64,000 nucleotides of DNA. Source: Clostridium vincentii. GTDB lineage: Bacteria; Bacillota; Clostridia; Clostridiales; Clostridiaceae. The position numbers and the translations under genes were made by a program. Shown piece after piece: positions 9,762 through 19,209 of this stretch; position 1 is the stretch's first letter; the number at the start of each line of letters is the position of its first letter. The stretch is taken from positions 1 to 64,000 of the forward strand of contig NZ_PVXQ01000014.1 of the NCBI RefSeq assembly GCF_002995745.1. The letters run 5' to 3'. Below the pieces are notes generated by a model. The model had not been told where the DNA came from. It saw nothing but the letters and a program-made list of their open reading frames with translations, and searched no databases.

Positions 9762-11249
9762 TTATGTGATTATAAAGTCCTTGTCAAAGGATTTTTTGAA
9801 GTTAGTTTTTACATCACTACCGCTGTAATCCTCAATATATTTAACTGACGAGGAGGGCAGCATAATTGTTAGACTATTAGAATCATTTGAAATCTCAATA
9901 TCTTTGAGATTATCATAAAAATATCTATCTAAGTTATTGCTTATAACTAACAGTAGAGAGAGCTTTTTGCATATTAAGAAGTTATCCTTAGATATTAAAG
10001 ATTTGTAGTCAGAGGATAATTTCATGTCAAGCTTTCCACTAAGTCCTATAATATAGGAAACCATTAAAATTTCAATGTGAGTTAATCCACAGATTTCCGA
10101 ATTTAATATCATATAAAAGGAATGTTTGTAGTTGTGTTTAATTGATACATTTACTCCTATATCATGTAGTTTTGAAGCTGCTTTTAATAATTTTTCTTCC
10201 CAATTAGTAAGTTCTAATTTATTTGATAAAAGAGTACATAATCTCCATATTTTATCTGAATGTTCTTTATTTAAACCTTGATTAGTAATTATTCTTTTAA
10301 TAGAATAATCTAAAATATCAAGATTCTTAATATCTCTTCCAAGAACTCTTTCGTAGATTACCCCTTCACGTAAACCGTATTGACTTATTATGAAGTCTTT
10401 TGATTTACAATAGCTCATGAGACTATTTATAGCCCCAAGTGGAGCGGTAAAAATATCAGCTCTTTCACGAGGCAACCCTTTAACCTTATATTTGTCGGAT
10501 AAGTTTAAAGATGTGACTTTTTCAAATACATCTTCAACATCATCCTTAGAAAGAGAATAATTATGCAATACATCAAAGGGATAATCAATAGATTTTTTTT
10601 GAATTTTACCTATTGCACGGGATGCACCGCCAATTCCAATTACAGGAAGATGCATTCCCTTTTTAAGCCAAGGTAATTTATCAAATTGTTTATATAAAAA
10701 TTCTTTTAATTCTAGCTTTTCTTCATTAGTCGCAGCTGATTTAAAAGGGAATTTTTTTGTTAAAGGGATGGATCCATAAGGTAGTGAAATAACATTTTCT
10801 GGATTTCCATCTTTAATTAGTGAAATTTCCATACTAGATCCTCCGATGTCAATAAGCAAAGCGTTATCAAAATCAATTGTGCATTTAACAGCCATATAAC
10901 CATATATGGATTCTTCTTCGCCTGATAAAATTCTAATATCTAAACCAAGTTTTTCTTTCACTAGATCTAAGATTGCTTTTTGATTTTTAGAACGTCTAAT
11001 GGCTTCAGTTGCGACAACTATGTATTCTTCTACATCATTATTTCTGCAAATAACTTTAAAAAATTCAAGGGATATAATTAATTTGTTTATTCCCTCTTCA
11101 GATAAATAATCATCTTTATCTATATATTCTCCGAGTCTAACCATTCTTTTTTCTTCATCAATTATTTTAAATGAATTATTGTTAGATAATTCATATATAA
11201 CTACTCTCATTGAGTTTGAACCAATATCTATAATAGCAATATTATTCAT
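9762..11249 (-). CDS. ppx: Ppx/GppA family exopolyphosphatase or pppGpp phosphohydrolase
   Basis: The 495-residue protein begins with the ASKHA phosphate-binding motif IDIGSNSMRVVIYEL, followed by ATEAIRRSKN, the GEEESIYGY motif and the second phosphate loop LLIDIGGSSMEISLI. The C-terminal part (from about residue 320) is HD-like, with LHDIGVNVSIKHNYKHS. The family removes terminal phosphate from polyphosphate or converts pppGpp to ppGpp; sequence alone does not separate these. It is divergent from ppk across a 148-bp gap, a usual pairing of polyphosphate synthesis with breakdown. AGGAGG precedes the start. Confidence 0.85.
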   Translation of the reverse strand: MNNIAIIDIGSNSMRVVIYELSNNNSFKIIDEEKRMVRLGEYIDKDDYLSEEGINKLIISLEFFKVICRNNDVEEYIVVATEAIRRSKNQKAILDLVKEKLGLDIRILSGEEESIYGYMAVKCTIDFDNALLIDIGGSSMEISLIKDGNPENVISLPYGSIPLTKKFPFKSAATNEEKLELKEFLYKQFDKLPWLKKGMHLPVIGIGGASRAIGKIQKKSIDYPFDVLHNYSLSKDDVEDVFEKVTSLNLSDKYKVKGLPRERADIFTAPLGAINSLMSYCKSKDFIISQYGLREGVIYERVLGRDIKNLDILDYSIKRIITNQGLNKEHSDKIWRLCTLLSNKLELTNWEEKLLKAASKLHDIGVNVSIKHNYKHSFYMILNSEICGLTHIEILMVSYIIGLSGKLDMKLSSDYKSLISKDNFLICKKLSLLLVISNNLDRYFYDNLKDIEISNDSNSLTIMLPSSSVKYIEDYSGSDVKTNFKKSFDKDFIIT

Positions 11250-11397
11250 AAAAATCCTCCAATCCTTTTAACATGAATTTTACATCTACACATAAAATAT
11301 GATGTATAATTAATAATACAGTACCATAGTAGAATGTAAAAGTAAAATATTGTCAATAATATATAAAGAAGACAAAAGGAAGTGAAAAACTAAAGAT

Positions 11398-13440
11398 ATG
11401 AATGAAATAATGATCAATGATAATTATTTTAATAGAGAGCTAAGTTGGCTAGAATTTAATCAAAGAGTAATTGATGAGGCTAAGGATAATAGTAATCCTC
11501 TTTTAGAGCGGCTTAAGTTTTTATCTATATCCACATCTAATTTAGACGAGTTTTTTATGGTTAGAGTAGGAACTATTTATGATCAGATAAATGCAGGATT
11601 TGGGAAAAAAGATTTTTCGGGATTAACGCCTAAAGACCAAATTAAAAAAATATTTGAAAAAGTAAGGGTAATGGTGGGAGATCAATATAGTACATATAAT
11701 CATTTATACGATCATCTAGGAGCTAGAAACATAAGGATATTTACATATGATATGTTAAATGAAGAGCAATTGAAATTTGTTAAGGAGTATTATAAAAAAG
11801 TGATTTATCTAGTATTAACTCCTATGGTAATAGATTCAGGAAGACCTTTTCCACTTTTACATAGTAAAACTTTGAATATTGGAATAATTTTAGAAGGACT
11901 CCGTGGAGAAGAGATATTAGGTACAATTCAAGTGCCATCAGTTTTAGACAGATTGGTAGCTATTCCTGGAGGAGAGGGAGAAAACTTTATTTTGCTAGAG
12001 GAAGTTATAAAGAGTAATCTAGATGAATTATTTGGATTTAAAATTCTATCAAGTATTTTTTATAGAATAACAAAAAATGCAGATTTAACTTTAGATGAAG
12101 AAGGAGCGGAGGATCTACTAGAAACTATAGAAGCGTCTCTTAAACAAAGAAAATGGGGAATGTCAGTAAGGCTTGAGATAGAAGATTCCAATGATTTAAG
12201 GGTAGTAAAAAGATTGAAGAAAGAATTTGAAATAGATGAGGAGCAAATTTTCTTAATCACTGGACCTATTGATTTAACTTTTTTGAATAATTTATATGGA
12301 ATTAATGGATTTGATTCTTTAAGGTTTGAGAAGAAAAAATCTATAAGTATAAAAGAATTGGATAATGAAGATATGTTTCAAGCTATAAGTAAAAGAGATA
12401 TATTTCTTCATCATCCTTTTGAAAGCTTTTCTTCAATTGTTAAATTGGTGGAACAAGCAGCAATTGATCCTAAGGTGCTTGCAATAAAACAAGCATTATA
12501 TAGAGTAAGTGGACATTCTCCTATAATATCAGCTTTAGCAAAAGCCGCTGAGAATGGAAAACAAGTAACTGTACTAGTAGAACTAAAAGCAAGATTCGAT
12601 GAAAAAAATAATATATTTTGGGCAAGGGAACTTGAAAAAGCAGGCTGTCATGTTATATATGGAGTTATAGGACTTAAGATTCATAGTAAAATTTTACTTA
12701 TTGTTCGGAAAGAAAGAAATGGTATAAAAAGGTATGTACATTTAGGAAGTGGTAACTATAATGATGTTACGGCAAGATTTTATACTGACATTGGAATATT
12801 AACAGCAAGACCTGAATATGGAGAAGATGCAACTACCATATTTAATATGCTATCAGGTTATTTTAAACCTGAAAAAATGAGTAAAATAACAATAGCTCCA
12901 ATGAACCTTAGAAATAAACTAGAATTTTTAATAGATAGGGAAACTGAAAACGCAAAAAGAGGTAAACAGGCGAGAATAATTGCAAAGATGAATTCACTAG
13001 TTGATAGAAAGTTAATTACTTCATTATATATGGCATCCAAGGAAGGCGTGAAAATTGACTTAATTGTTAGAGGGATATGTTGTTTAGTGCCAGGAGAGCT
13101 AGGGCTTAGTGAAAATATTAGAGTTATAAGCATTGTAGGAAGGTATTTAGAACATAGTAGAATACACTATTTCTATAATAAAGGAAATGAGGAATTCTAC
13201 ATTTCAAGTGCTGACTGGATGTATAGGAATTTAGATAAAAGAGTAGAGACTATGACACAGGTAGAAGATAATAATATTAAAGAAGAACTTAAGGATATCT
13301 TAGATGTTTATATGAGAGATAATGTTAAGGGAAGAGTTTTACTCCCAAATGGTTCTTATGTACGGGCAGATATAAATGGAGAAAGAGTAAGTGCCCAAGA
13401 TATGTTGTTTGATATATCGGAAAAATACAATAAAGATTAA
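11398..13440 (+). CDS. ppk1: polyphosphate kinase 1
   Basis: This enzyme polymerises the gamma-phosphate of ATP into polyphosphate. Its 680 residues match PPK1. The N-terminal NRELSWLEFNQRV is diagnostic. The autophosphorylated histidine is probably H429 in LKIHSK, with HLGSGNYND shortly after; both belong to the two phospholipase-D-like C-terminal domains. The start codon at 11398 has a distant AAAGGAAGTG box (11375-11384), so initiation may be weak, or may occur at the ATG four codons later. It is divergent from ppx and ends at a terminator. Confidence 0.93.
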   Translation: MNEIMINDNYFNRELSWLEFNQRVIDEAKDNSNPLLERLKFLSISTSNLDEFFMVRVGTIYDQINAGFGKKDFSGLTPKDQIKKIFEKVRVMVGDQYSTYNHLYDHLGARNIRIFTYDMLNEEQLKFVKEYYKKVIYLVLTPMVIDSGRPFPLLHSKTLNIGIILEGLRGEEILGTIQVPSVLDRLVAIPGGEGENFILLEEVIKSNLDELFGFKILSSIFYRITKNADLTLDEEGAEDLLETIEASLKQRKWGMSVRLEIEDSNDLRVVKRLKKEFEIDEEQIFLITGPIDLTFLNNLYGINGFDSLRFEKKKSISIKELDNEDMFQAISKRDIFLHHPFESFSSIVKLVEQAAIDPKVLAIKQALYRVSGHSPIISALAKAAENGKQVTVLVELKARFDEKNNIFWARELEKAGCHVIYGVIGLKIHSKILLIVRKERNGIKRYVHLGSGNYNDVTARFYTDIGILTARPEYGEDATTIFNMLSGYFKPEKMSKITIAPMNLRNKLEFLIDRETENAKRGKQARIIAKMNSLVDRKLITSLYMASKEGVKIDLIVRGICCLVPGELGLSENIRVISIVGRYLEHSRIHYFYNKGNEEFYISSADWMYRNLDKRVETMTQVEDNNIKEELKDILDVYMRDNVKGRVLLPNGSYVRADINGERVSAQDMLFDISEKYNKD

Positions 13441-13470
13441 TTAACAATATTAGTAGACGCGAAATTGCAA

Positions 13471-13503
13471 GAAGTCTGTTGAATAAAGACAGGCTTCTTT
13501 TTT
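13471..13503 (+). terminator. terminator after ppk
   Basis: GAAGTCTGT (13471-13479) pairs with ACAGGCTTC (13489-13497) with one G-U pair, followed by six T residues. Confidence 0.8.
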
Positions 13504-13589
13504 ATACTATATAGCTTAAGATATGATAAATATCTTCGATAATTAAGCATATAATTTATGAATTCATAAAAAAAGGGGGGGGAACTACT

Positions 13590-13910
13590 ATGTACGAGAG
13601 GATTAGATTTTCAGTTGCAAGGGAACTAGAAATAGAAAGAAGAAAAATAAGTAAGACTAATAAAATTTCATTTATTAAAACAGATTTAAAAAAGCATGAT
13701 GATGGCTCAAGTTTCAAAGAAAAGTATGAAGAAGCTAAAAGAGAAATCAACCTAGAGGATAAAGAAGGGGTTATAGTATCTTCAAGCTTAAGTAAGAAAA
13801 TTGAAGAAAATAAGGAACTAGAAAGACTTGTAGAAGAGAAATTAGTACAAAATCCTTTATTAAAGGAGATATTAGCACATGATGATAGCGAAACCCCAAA
13901 GGATGAATAA
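13590..13910 (+). CDS. small charged protein of unknown function
   Basis: The 106-residue product is rich in Lys and Glu and probably helical through most of its length. It has no Cys, no membrane segment and no motif I recognise. A long G-run (about 13574-13581) lies roughly 10 nt before the ATG and can serve as the RBS. It stands alone between two terminators, so it is a monocistronic unit. Confidence 0.6.
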   Translation: MYERIRFSVARELEIERRKISKTNKISFIKTDLKKHDDGSSFKEKYEEAKREINLEDKEGVIVSSSLSKKIEENKELERLVEEKLVQNPLLKEILAHDDSETPKDE

Positions 13911-13943
13911 GAGATAAAAGCTTAGAATATAGAAGTATAGATA

Positions 13944-13977
13944 AAAAGGTAGTTTGTTTTTTTTAAAACTACCTTTT
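13944..13977 (+). terminator. terminator after the small charged protein gene
   Basis: AAAAGGTAGTTT (13944-13955) pairs with AAACTACCTTTT (13966-13977) around a T-rich loop. Confidence 0.7.
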
Positions 13978-14080
13978 AATAATACTATTTTACAGCAAGT
14001 AAAATTAAAGACAAGCTAATGAATAGCACAATATACATATAGTATTATGATTTGATGATTAAGTTGACTTTTAAAATATA

Positions 14081-14108
14081 TTGACTTTATTACATTTTTC
14101 TGTAATAT
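14081..14108 (+). promoter_or_regulatory. candidate promoter of the hemerythrin gene
   Basis: TTGACT (14081-14086) and TAATAT (14103-14108) are separated by 16 nt and lie 55 nt before the chosen start codon. Confidence 0.4.
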
Positions 14109-14162
14109 ATTAAATATGAACAATATACCATAATGAGGCATATTTATAGGAGGGATAAAGTT

Positions 14163-14552
14163 ATGTATGAAATGAAAGATGAATATAAAACAGGAATAAA
14201 GATTATTGATGAGCAGCATAAAAAACTTTTTGAGTTAGCAGAGAGCACTTACCAGTTATTAAAAAATGATTTTACAGTAGACAAATATGATAAGATTGTA
14301 CATTTAGTAGATGAACTAAGAGATTATACCGAATTTCACTTTAAGACAGAAGAAGAATATATGGAGAGCATAGGTTATAAAAGGATGTTCACACAAAAAA
14401 TTGAGCATATGGCCTTTGTTAAAGAGTTGAAGGATGTAGATTTAACGAAAATAGATCAGAATCAAGATGAAGCTATAATGAAAATATTACAATTCTTAAA
14501 TGATTGGCTAGTAGAGCATATATTAGAAAAGGACATGCTTATAGGAAAATAA
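14163..14552 (+). CDS. bacteriohemerythrin
   Basis: This four-helix, non-heme di-iron oxygen-binding protein has 129 residues from the ATG at 14163. That start is preferred because AGGAGGG (14148-14154) sits 8 nt before it; the upstream ATG at 14133 has no RBS. The iron ligands are visible in IDEQHKKLF, FHFKTEEEYM, KIEHMAFV and WLVEHILEKD. In anaerobes such proteins are thought to sense, carry or scavenge oxygen. A diguanylate cyclase gene follows with a gap of about 170 nt; a shared oxygen response is only an inference. Confidence 0.88.
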   Translation: MYEMKDEYKTGIKIIDEQHKKLFELAESTYQLLKNDFTVDKYDKIVHLVDELRDYTEFHFKTEEEYMESIGYKRMFTQKIEHMAFVKELKDVDLTKIDQNQDEAIMKILQFLNDWLVEHILEKDMLIGK

Positions 14553-14722
14553 TTAATTTTAAAAGAACTTTGGTAAAACAGGGTTCTTTAATTACATAGA
14601 CACTATTTTAAGTTCTAAGTAGATTTTTAAACTAGATATTGTAAAATTCGTAGCAAGTCTATAACTAAATTTGATGTACTATAATATAATACATTATAGT
14701 ATTGAAATGGAGTATAGTAAAA

Positions 14723-15853
14723 ATGATAGTATTATTACAAACTCAAATAAATATTGTTTTATCAATTTTATTAAGCATTTTACTTATACATGCTTATTTT
14801 AATATAAATAGAAAAAAAGTTACAAATAAATTGATTATTTGTATTATGGGATTAGTATGCTTTTCTTTGCTGTTAGAAACAGTTAGTATACTGTTAAATA
14901 ATGAAGATTTAAAGCAGTTTGTGGTATTACATAAACTAGTCAATATAATTGGGTTTATGATGGCGCCAGTTATTCTATTTATAGGATCTATATTTAATAA
15001 GGAATGGATTAATAGGTATCAGAAAGAGAAATTAGTAGTAAACAAGATACTTCTAATTCCATTAATTATTAATGGAGTAGCAGCATTGATAAGTTACAAT
15101 AAAAATGGAGTTTTTCATGTAACTAGTCAGAATTTATACGAAAGAGGACCATTGTTTTTTATTACGCCCTGTGTAACCTATATATTTTTTTCATATAACT
15201 TATATATTATATATAAGCATCGCGAAAAGCTTACTTATTCGGAATTTTGTACATTAAGTTTATTGTACATTGTACCTGCAATATTTACTAGTATTCAGTT
15301 AAGATATTCTATTTATTTAACAGCTTGGAATAGTGCAGCAATAATTATAGTTATTTCTTATATATTTATACTCAATGATCAGGCATATCGGGATACTTTG
15401 ACGGGATTACAAAATCGTTTAGCCTATGATCATTATTCTCAAAATATATCTCAAAAAAAGCTTAAGAAACTTAATATAGTTTATATAGATATAGACGATT
15501 TCAAGGCTATTAACGACAGATATGGTCATTGTGAAGGAGATGAAGCAATTAAGGTATTTGCTTATTTACTCCGTGAGAGTTTTCAACTAAGACAAAAAAA
15601 ACTAATACGTCTAGGTGGAGATGAGTTCCTAATTATAATAGAAAATCAACCAACAGAAAATGTTACAGCTTATATAGAAAGTTTAGTACAAAATTTTGAG
15701 GACTATAATAATAGAGGAGAAAAACCCTATAGACTTAGTTTTAGTTATGGCAGATCATGTTATACAAAACCTGTGAAAAATATATGTCAACTTTTAGAAT
15801 GTGCGGATAAATCCATGTATGAGCAAAAACAAAATAAAAAGAGTAAGATATAA
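14723..15853 (+). CDS. membrane-bound diguanylate cyclase (GGDEF)
   Basis: The protein has 376 residues from the ATG at 14723, which has GGAG at 14709-14712; the in-frame TTG at 14702 has no RBS. The N-terminal 220 residues contain about seven hydrophobic segments and form a membrane sensor region. The GGDEF domain begins at DTLTGLQNR and has an intact active site (RLGGDEF), so it should make c-di-GMP from two GTP. The residues just before it (RQKKLIRLGG) lack the RxxD inhibitory site, so product feedback through that site is not expected. Confidence 0.88.
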   Translation: MIVLLQTQINIVLSILLSILLIHAYFNINRKKVTNKLIICIMGLVCFSLLLETVSILLNNEDLKQFVVLHKLVNIIGFMMAPVILFIGSIFNKEWINRYQKEKLVVNKILLIPLIINGVAALISYNKNGVFHVTSQNLYERGPLFFITPCVTYIFFSYNLYIIYKHREKLTYSEFCTLSLLYIVPAIFTSIQLRYSIYLTAWNSAAIIIVISYIFILNDQAYRDTLTGLQNRLAYDHYSQNISQKKLKKLNIVYIDIDDFKAINDRYGHCEGDEAIKVFAYLLRESFQLRQKKLIRLGGDEFLIIIENQPTENVTAYIESLVQNFEDYNNRGEKPYRLSFSYGRSCYTKPVKNICQLLECADKSMYEQKQNKKSKI

Positions 15854-15874
15854 AAATTAATAGTGTATTTAAAC

Positions 15875-15908
15875 TTCCTCCAGAGATTAATCTGGGGGAA
15901 TTTTTATT
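15875..15908 (+). terminator. terminator after the GGDEF gene
   Basis: TTCCTCCAG (15875-15883) pairs with CTGGGGGAA (15892-15900), with a T-rich tail. Confidence 0.75.
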
Positions 15909-16061
15909 GTAAGAATAATAGCTTTTTGTAGAATATTAGAAAAATATGAATTATACTATAATTGGACTGCTTTAGCCTGGTTCGATTTAAATAATTACAA
16001 GATTAAATATATATTTGTTCAATATAAAGTAAAAAAATATAAGCAGATAGGTGGTGGCAAT

Positions 16062-16622
16062 ATGAATGATTTTAATACTAAAAAGCTGTACTCCGATATA
16101 ATATTTGCAATGGAATCATTAAATGGCTTTGTAAGCAAGGAAACTTTAAATAGAAGAAAGTACATACGGTATTTAAACATTGTTAAAGAATGCTCTGAGA
16201 ACAAGGATAAAATAAATTTTAAAAATAATAAGGAAATATTGGCACAACTAAGCAATTGTCAAAAATGTAAATGCTTTAATTGCGATAAAGAGTGTAGTGC
16301 AGAAGGCTGTAATAGGTGTGAACCTGGCGGAATGGTATCTCAGTGTGATAATAAAATAGCAACAGTATACCATTTTTCAGATAAGACATTTCAATTAAAA
16401 AGTAATAAATTAAGAAGCTCAGCAACCTATAAGGTATTAGCTATAATTGAAGATATAGAATATAAGGAGTTTTTCGTGGTATTAAGCTTAGGCAAGAAAA
16501 AGTATATATCATATTATTATTCGGAAATCGGTGGTGATACATTTAGTGAAATTAAGGATATTGAAGATTTTAATTTCGCTATAAAAGTATTTGAAAATAG
16601 TGAGGTGAGTATGCGTGGCTAG
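16062..16622 (+). CDS. unknown protein with a Cys-rich centre
   Basis: I do not recognise this 186-residue protein. Residues about 67-96 hold eight Cys, beginning CQKCKCFNC, which suggests a structural metal site, perhaps a double zinc ribbon. The N-terminal third is helical and charged, and the C-terminal third is beta-rich with many aromatic residues (KKYISYYYSE). GGTGG lies before the ATG. Its last codons overlap the GTG start of the next gene by 8 nt, so the two are translationally coupled. Confidence 0.6.
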   Translation: MNDFNTKKLYSDIIFAMESLNGFVSKETLNRRKYIRYLNIVKECSENKDKINFKNNKEILAQLSNCQKCKCFNCDKECSAEGCNRCEPGGMVSQCDNKIATVYHFSDKTFQLKSNKLRSSATYKVLAIIEDIEYKEFFVVLSLGKKKYISYYYSEIGGDTFSEIKDIEDFNFAIKVFENSEVSMRG

Positions 16623-17412
16623 AGGGAAAGGTGTAAAATCAAAGATTAAAGGAAGAATATCTGGATATGAGACAGCGGATTTTATTATAGTTAGAAATAC
16701 TCCGCAAAATGCAGCGGAGCATATGAATTCAGAAAAAAGAGCTTTTATATGTAAGGAGAAAAAGAAGACAAGCATATTAAAGAAAATACGCAATGGGTTC
16801 ATCTACATAGTAGTAATACCCTTTATTTTGTTGCTTATAATAGGCAAAATAGCAACAATGAGTGGGTATTCATATGAAGAACCTAAAGTAATTACACCAG
16901 AAAGCTCGGATATTAAACCAATGGCATTTACTCAAATAGAACTTGATGCTGAGTACTCAAGAGATGACATGATATCAGAATTACTTAATGAAGAATGGAC
17001 AATGACAGATAATGAAAAAGCAAGTAATTATTATATAACTGTAGGTAAAAACTGGGATGCCATAAATTCAAATCAGTCGTCCATCTTAAAAGTTACTACT
17101 TCACATGAGTATGACCCAGAAGATCAGAAGTATCAGACTAGTACTTTGAAAATAGAATTGCAAGAGTTAAAAGCAACTGGAGGAATAATTGTAGATTCCA
17201 CAGTAACTGATATCCTTAAAATATATAATCCTTCAATAAATGGTGATAGTGTAAAAAGTTCTGTACAAGCTGCCTATAATTCAATTAGTAATTCACAAAC
17301 CTATGAGGGAAGTCTAGCTTTTGACAAAAGCAGAGTTTATATAAATGGCAGTAAAATTGGCCGTCTAGTAAATGTTACTATAGATGTTAATACTTCTATA
17401 AGTGATTATTAA
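16615..17412 (+). CDS. unknown single-pass membrane protein
   Basis: The 265-residue product starts at GTG 16615 with GAGGTGAG at 16602-16609. A basic cytosolic segment of about 60 residues precedes one membrane helix (GFIYIVVIPFILLLIIGKIA). About 170 residues then face outward, rich in Ser, Asn, Thr and acidic residues, with no Cys. Coupling to the Cys-rich upstream protein suggests they work together. The function is unknown. Confidence 0.6.
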   Translation: MARGKGVKSKIKGRISGYETADFIIVRNTPQNAAEHMNSEKRAFICKEKKKTSILKKIRNGFIYIVVIPFILLLIIGKIATMSGYSYEEPKVITPESSDIKPMAFTQIELDAEYSRDDMISELLNEEWTMTDNEKASNYYITVGKNWDAINSNQSSILKVTTSHEYDPEDQKYQTSTLKIELQELKATGGIIVDSTVTDILKIYNPSINGDSVKSSVQAAYNSISNSQTYEGSLAFDKSRVYINGSKIGRLVNVTIDVNTSISDY

Positions 17413-17436
17413 TGAATTAACACAAGTGAAGGTTAT

Positions 17437-17454
17437 TACAATGAATTCATTGTA
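17437..17454 (+). promoter_or_regulatory. perfect palindrome upstream of the MFS pump (candidate operator)
   Basis: TACAATGAATTCATTGTA is a perfect 18-bp palindrome 56 nt before the MFS start. TATAAA follows directly at 17453-17458 and could be part of a -10 box. A repressor site is the most likely reading; no regulator gene lies next to it. Confidence 0.45.
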
Positions 17455-17509
17455 TAAAATTGCGAATAATATAAAGAAAGTCTAACTATATGATAAAAGG
17501 AGAATATGA

Positions 17510-18952
17510 ATGGATTCAGCAAATAATAATAGTAGTAATAAAAATAGATGGGTAATTTTACTTATCGTTGTAATGGTAACCTTTATGGCTACACTAGACA
17601 GTAGTATTGTAAGTGTGGCTTTACCTGTAATGGCTAAAGTATTAAACGTAACATCTGTTGGTGTTCAATTAGTAGTAACAAGTTATTTAATTATAATTTC
17701 AGCAACAATATTAATTTTTGGAAGATTGGGGGATATACTTGGTAAAACAAAGGTATTTAAGTTTGGATTAGCTGTGTTTACACTAGGTTCTTTATTATGT
17801 GGAATAACAGAATCCCTACCTATTTTAGTTTTAGCAAGGGTTATACAAGCTATTGGTGCAGCTGGATTTATGGCTAATACCCAAGGTATTATAACTGAAG
17901 TGTTTCCCACAAAAGAAAGAGGGAAAGCTTTAGGAATTACAGGAACCTTCGTAGCTCTTGGGGCTTTAGTAGGCCCCCCAGTTGGTGGATTTATAGTAGA
18001 TGGACTAAGCTGGGAATACATATTTTTAATAAATGTACCAATAGGTATAATAACATTGATTTTTGCTTTTAAGCTGCTTCCTAAAGGTCAAATAACAGGA
18101 AAGGGGAAATTAGATGGACTGGGAGCAGTATTATTTATGGTTGCTATAGTTCCTCTATTTGTAGCACTAGGAAAAGGACAAGAAGTTGGATTTACTCAGC
18201 CAATGATTTTGATATGTTTCTTAGTATCAATTATTTCTTTCATTACATTTATTATGGTAGAAAAGAAACGTGAACATCCTTTATTGCAGCTAGATATTTT
18301 CAAAAATAAATTATTTTCACTGAGCATATTTTGCGGATTTATATCATTTGTAGCCATATTTTGTTCAATTATTATTCAACCATTTTATCTTCAGGATGTA
18401 TTGGAATTTTCACCTGCATCTACTGGATTAGTACTTATGGTGTATCCGCTAGTCTTGTCTGTGGTGGCTCCCTTTAGTGGGCATATGTCAGATAAATTAG
18501 GTTCTGAGATATTAACTTTTATTGGACTCGTGCTTACAAGTTTGGGATTATTACTAATGTCAACTTTAGATGAGCAATCTTCAATGACAAGCATGGTATC
18601 TTTTATAGTAGTTATGTCTATCGGAAATGGGCTATTTCAATCACCTAATAATTCATTGGTAATGTCTACAGTACCAAAAGATAAATTAGGTATTGCAGGA
18701 AGTGTGAATGCCCTGGTAAGAAATTTAGGCATGGTATGCGGAATAGCTCTAGCAACTACTATTTTGTATAGCAGGATGAGTTATAAAATTGGGTATCATG
18801 TAACAAATTACGTTGTGGGAAGAAACGATGTTTTTATTTATGGAATGAAAACTGTATATATAACTGCAGCTATTATATGTATGATTGGAGCGGTTCTAAC
18901 ATCTTTAAGATTATTTAAGCCTAAAGTTAAATTAGAAGTCATTACTGAATAA
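17510..18952 (+). CDS. MFS drug efflux transporter, DHA2 (EmrB/QacA) type
   Basis: The 480-residue membrane protein is hydrophobic along its full length, with about 14 predicted helices. Its first helix region contains the DHA2 motif LDSSIVSVALPVMAK, then the loop GRLGDILGKTKVF (MFS motif A) and the motif C-like GPPVGGFIVDGLSW. It probably exports drugs or other toxic compounds using the proton gradient; the substrate cannot be read from the sequence. AAAGGAGA (17496-17503) precedes the ATG. It stands alone behind the palindrome at 17437 and ends at a strong terminator. Confidence 0.88.
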   Translation: MDSANNNSSNKNRWVILLIVVMVTFMATLDSSIVSVALPVMAKVLNVTSVGVQLVVTSYLIIISATILIFGRLGDILGKTKVFKFGLAVFTLGSLLCGITESLPILVLARVIQAIGAAGFMANTQGIITEVFPTKERGKALGITGTFVALGALVGPPVGGFIVDGLSWEYIFLINVPIGIITLIFAFKLLPKGQITGKGKLDGLGAVLFMVAIVPLFVALGKGQEVGFTQPMILICFLVSIISFITFIMVEKKREHPLLQLDIFKNKLFSLSIFCGFISFVAIFCSIIIQPFYLQDVLEFSPASTGLVLMVYPLVLSVVAPFSGHMSDKLGSEILTFIGLVLTSLGLLLMSTLDEQSSMTSMVSFIVVMSIGNGLFQSPNNSLVMSTVPKDKLGIAGSVNALVRNLGMVCGIALATTILYSRMSYKIGYHVTNYVVGRNDVFIYGMKTVYITAAIICMIGAVLTSLRLFKPKVKLEVITE

Positions 18953-19006
18953 TAAAATTTATTAATAATAAGTAGTTCTATTACAGTGATATTTCTTATA
19001 AACTTA

Positions 19007-19056
19007 AAAGGGACAGTCCTCAAATATTTAAATTTTGAGAACTGTCCTTAAATTTT
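19007..19056 (+). terminator. terminator after the MFS gene
   Basis: A long stem of about 16 bp with one bulged G runs from AAGGGACAGT to ACTGTCCTT, followed by AAATTTTTT. Confidence 0.8.
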
Positions 19057-19135
19057 TTCGAATAATTAACATTATAGATTCCTACTTGTGAATATTTTGG
19101 ATAATACTTATTAATTGATCATAATTTTGGAAAGA

Positions 19136-19189
19136 TTGACAAAATAAAAATAGCATTATATTATTGTATTAACAACTTAATACAATAAT
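19136..19189 (+). promoter_or_regulatory. promoter and 13-4-13 operator of the PH-domain operon
   Basis: TTGACA (19136-19141) and TATTAT (19159-19164) are spaced by 17 nt. A perfect inverted repeat with 13-nt arms, ATTATTGTATTAA and TTAATACAATAAT around CAAC, covers 19160-19189 and overlaps the -10 box. The same element stands before the GntR gene at 21216-21261. The GntR protein is therefore the likely repressor here. Confidence 0.75.
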
Positions 19190-19209
19190 ACAAGGAGGCG
19201 ATTATAATT

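Noticed and set aside
9164-11249. Toxin-antitoxin or defence pair formed by the HD gene and the ppx-like gene
   Set aside because: Their motifs and the neighbouring ppk fit polyphosphate or alarmone metabolism; there is no sign of a toxin family.
14553-14722. c-di-GMP riboswitch before the GGDEF gene
   Set aside because: The conserved GEMM core sequence is not present; only AT-rich sequence and a weak stem are seen.
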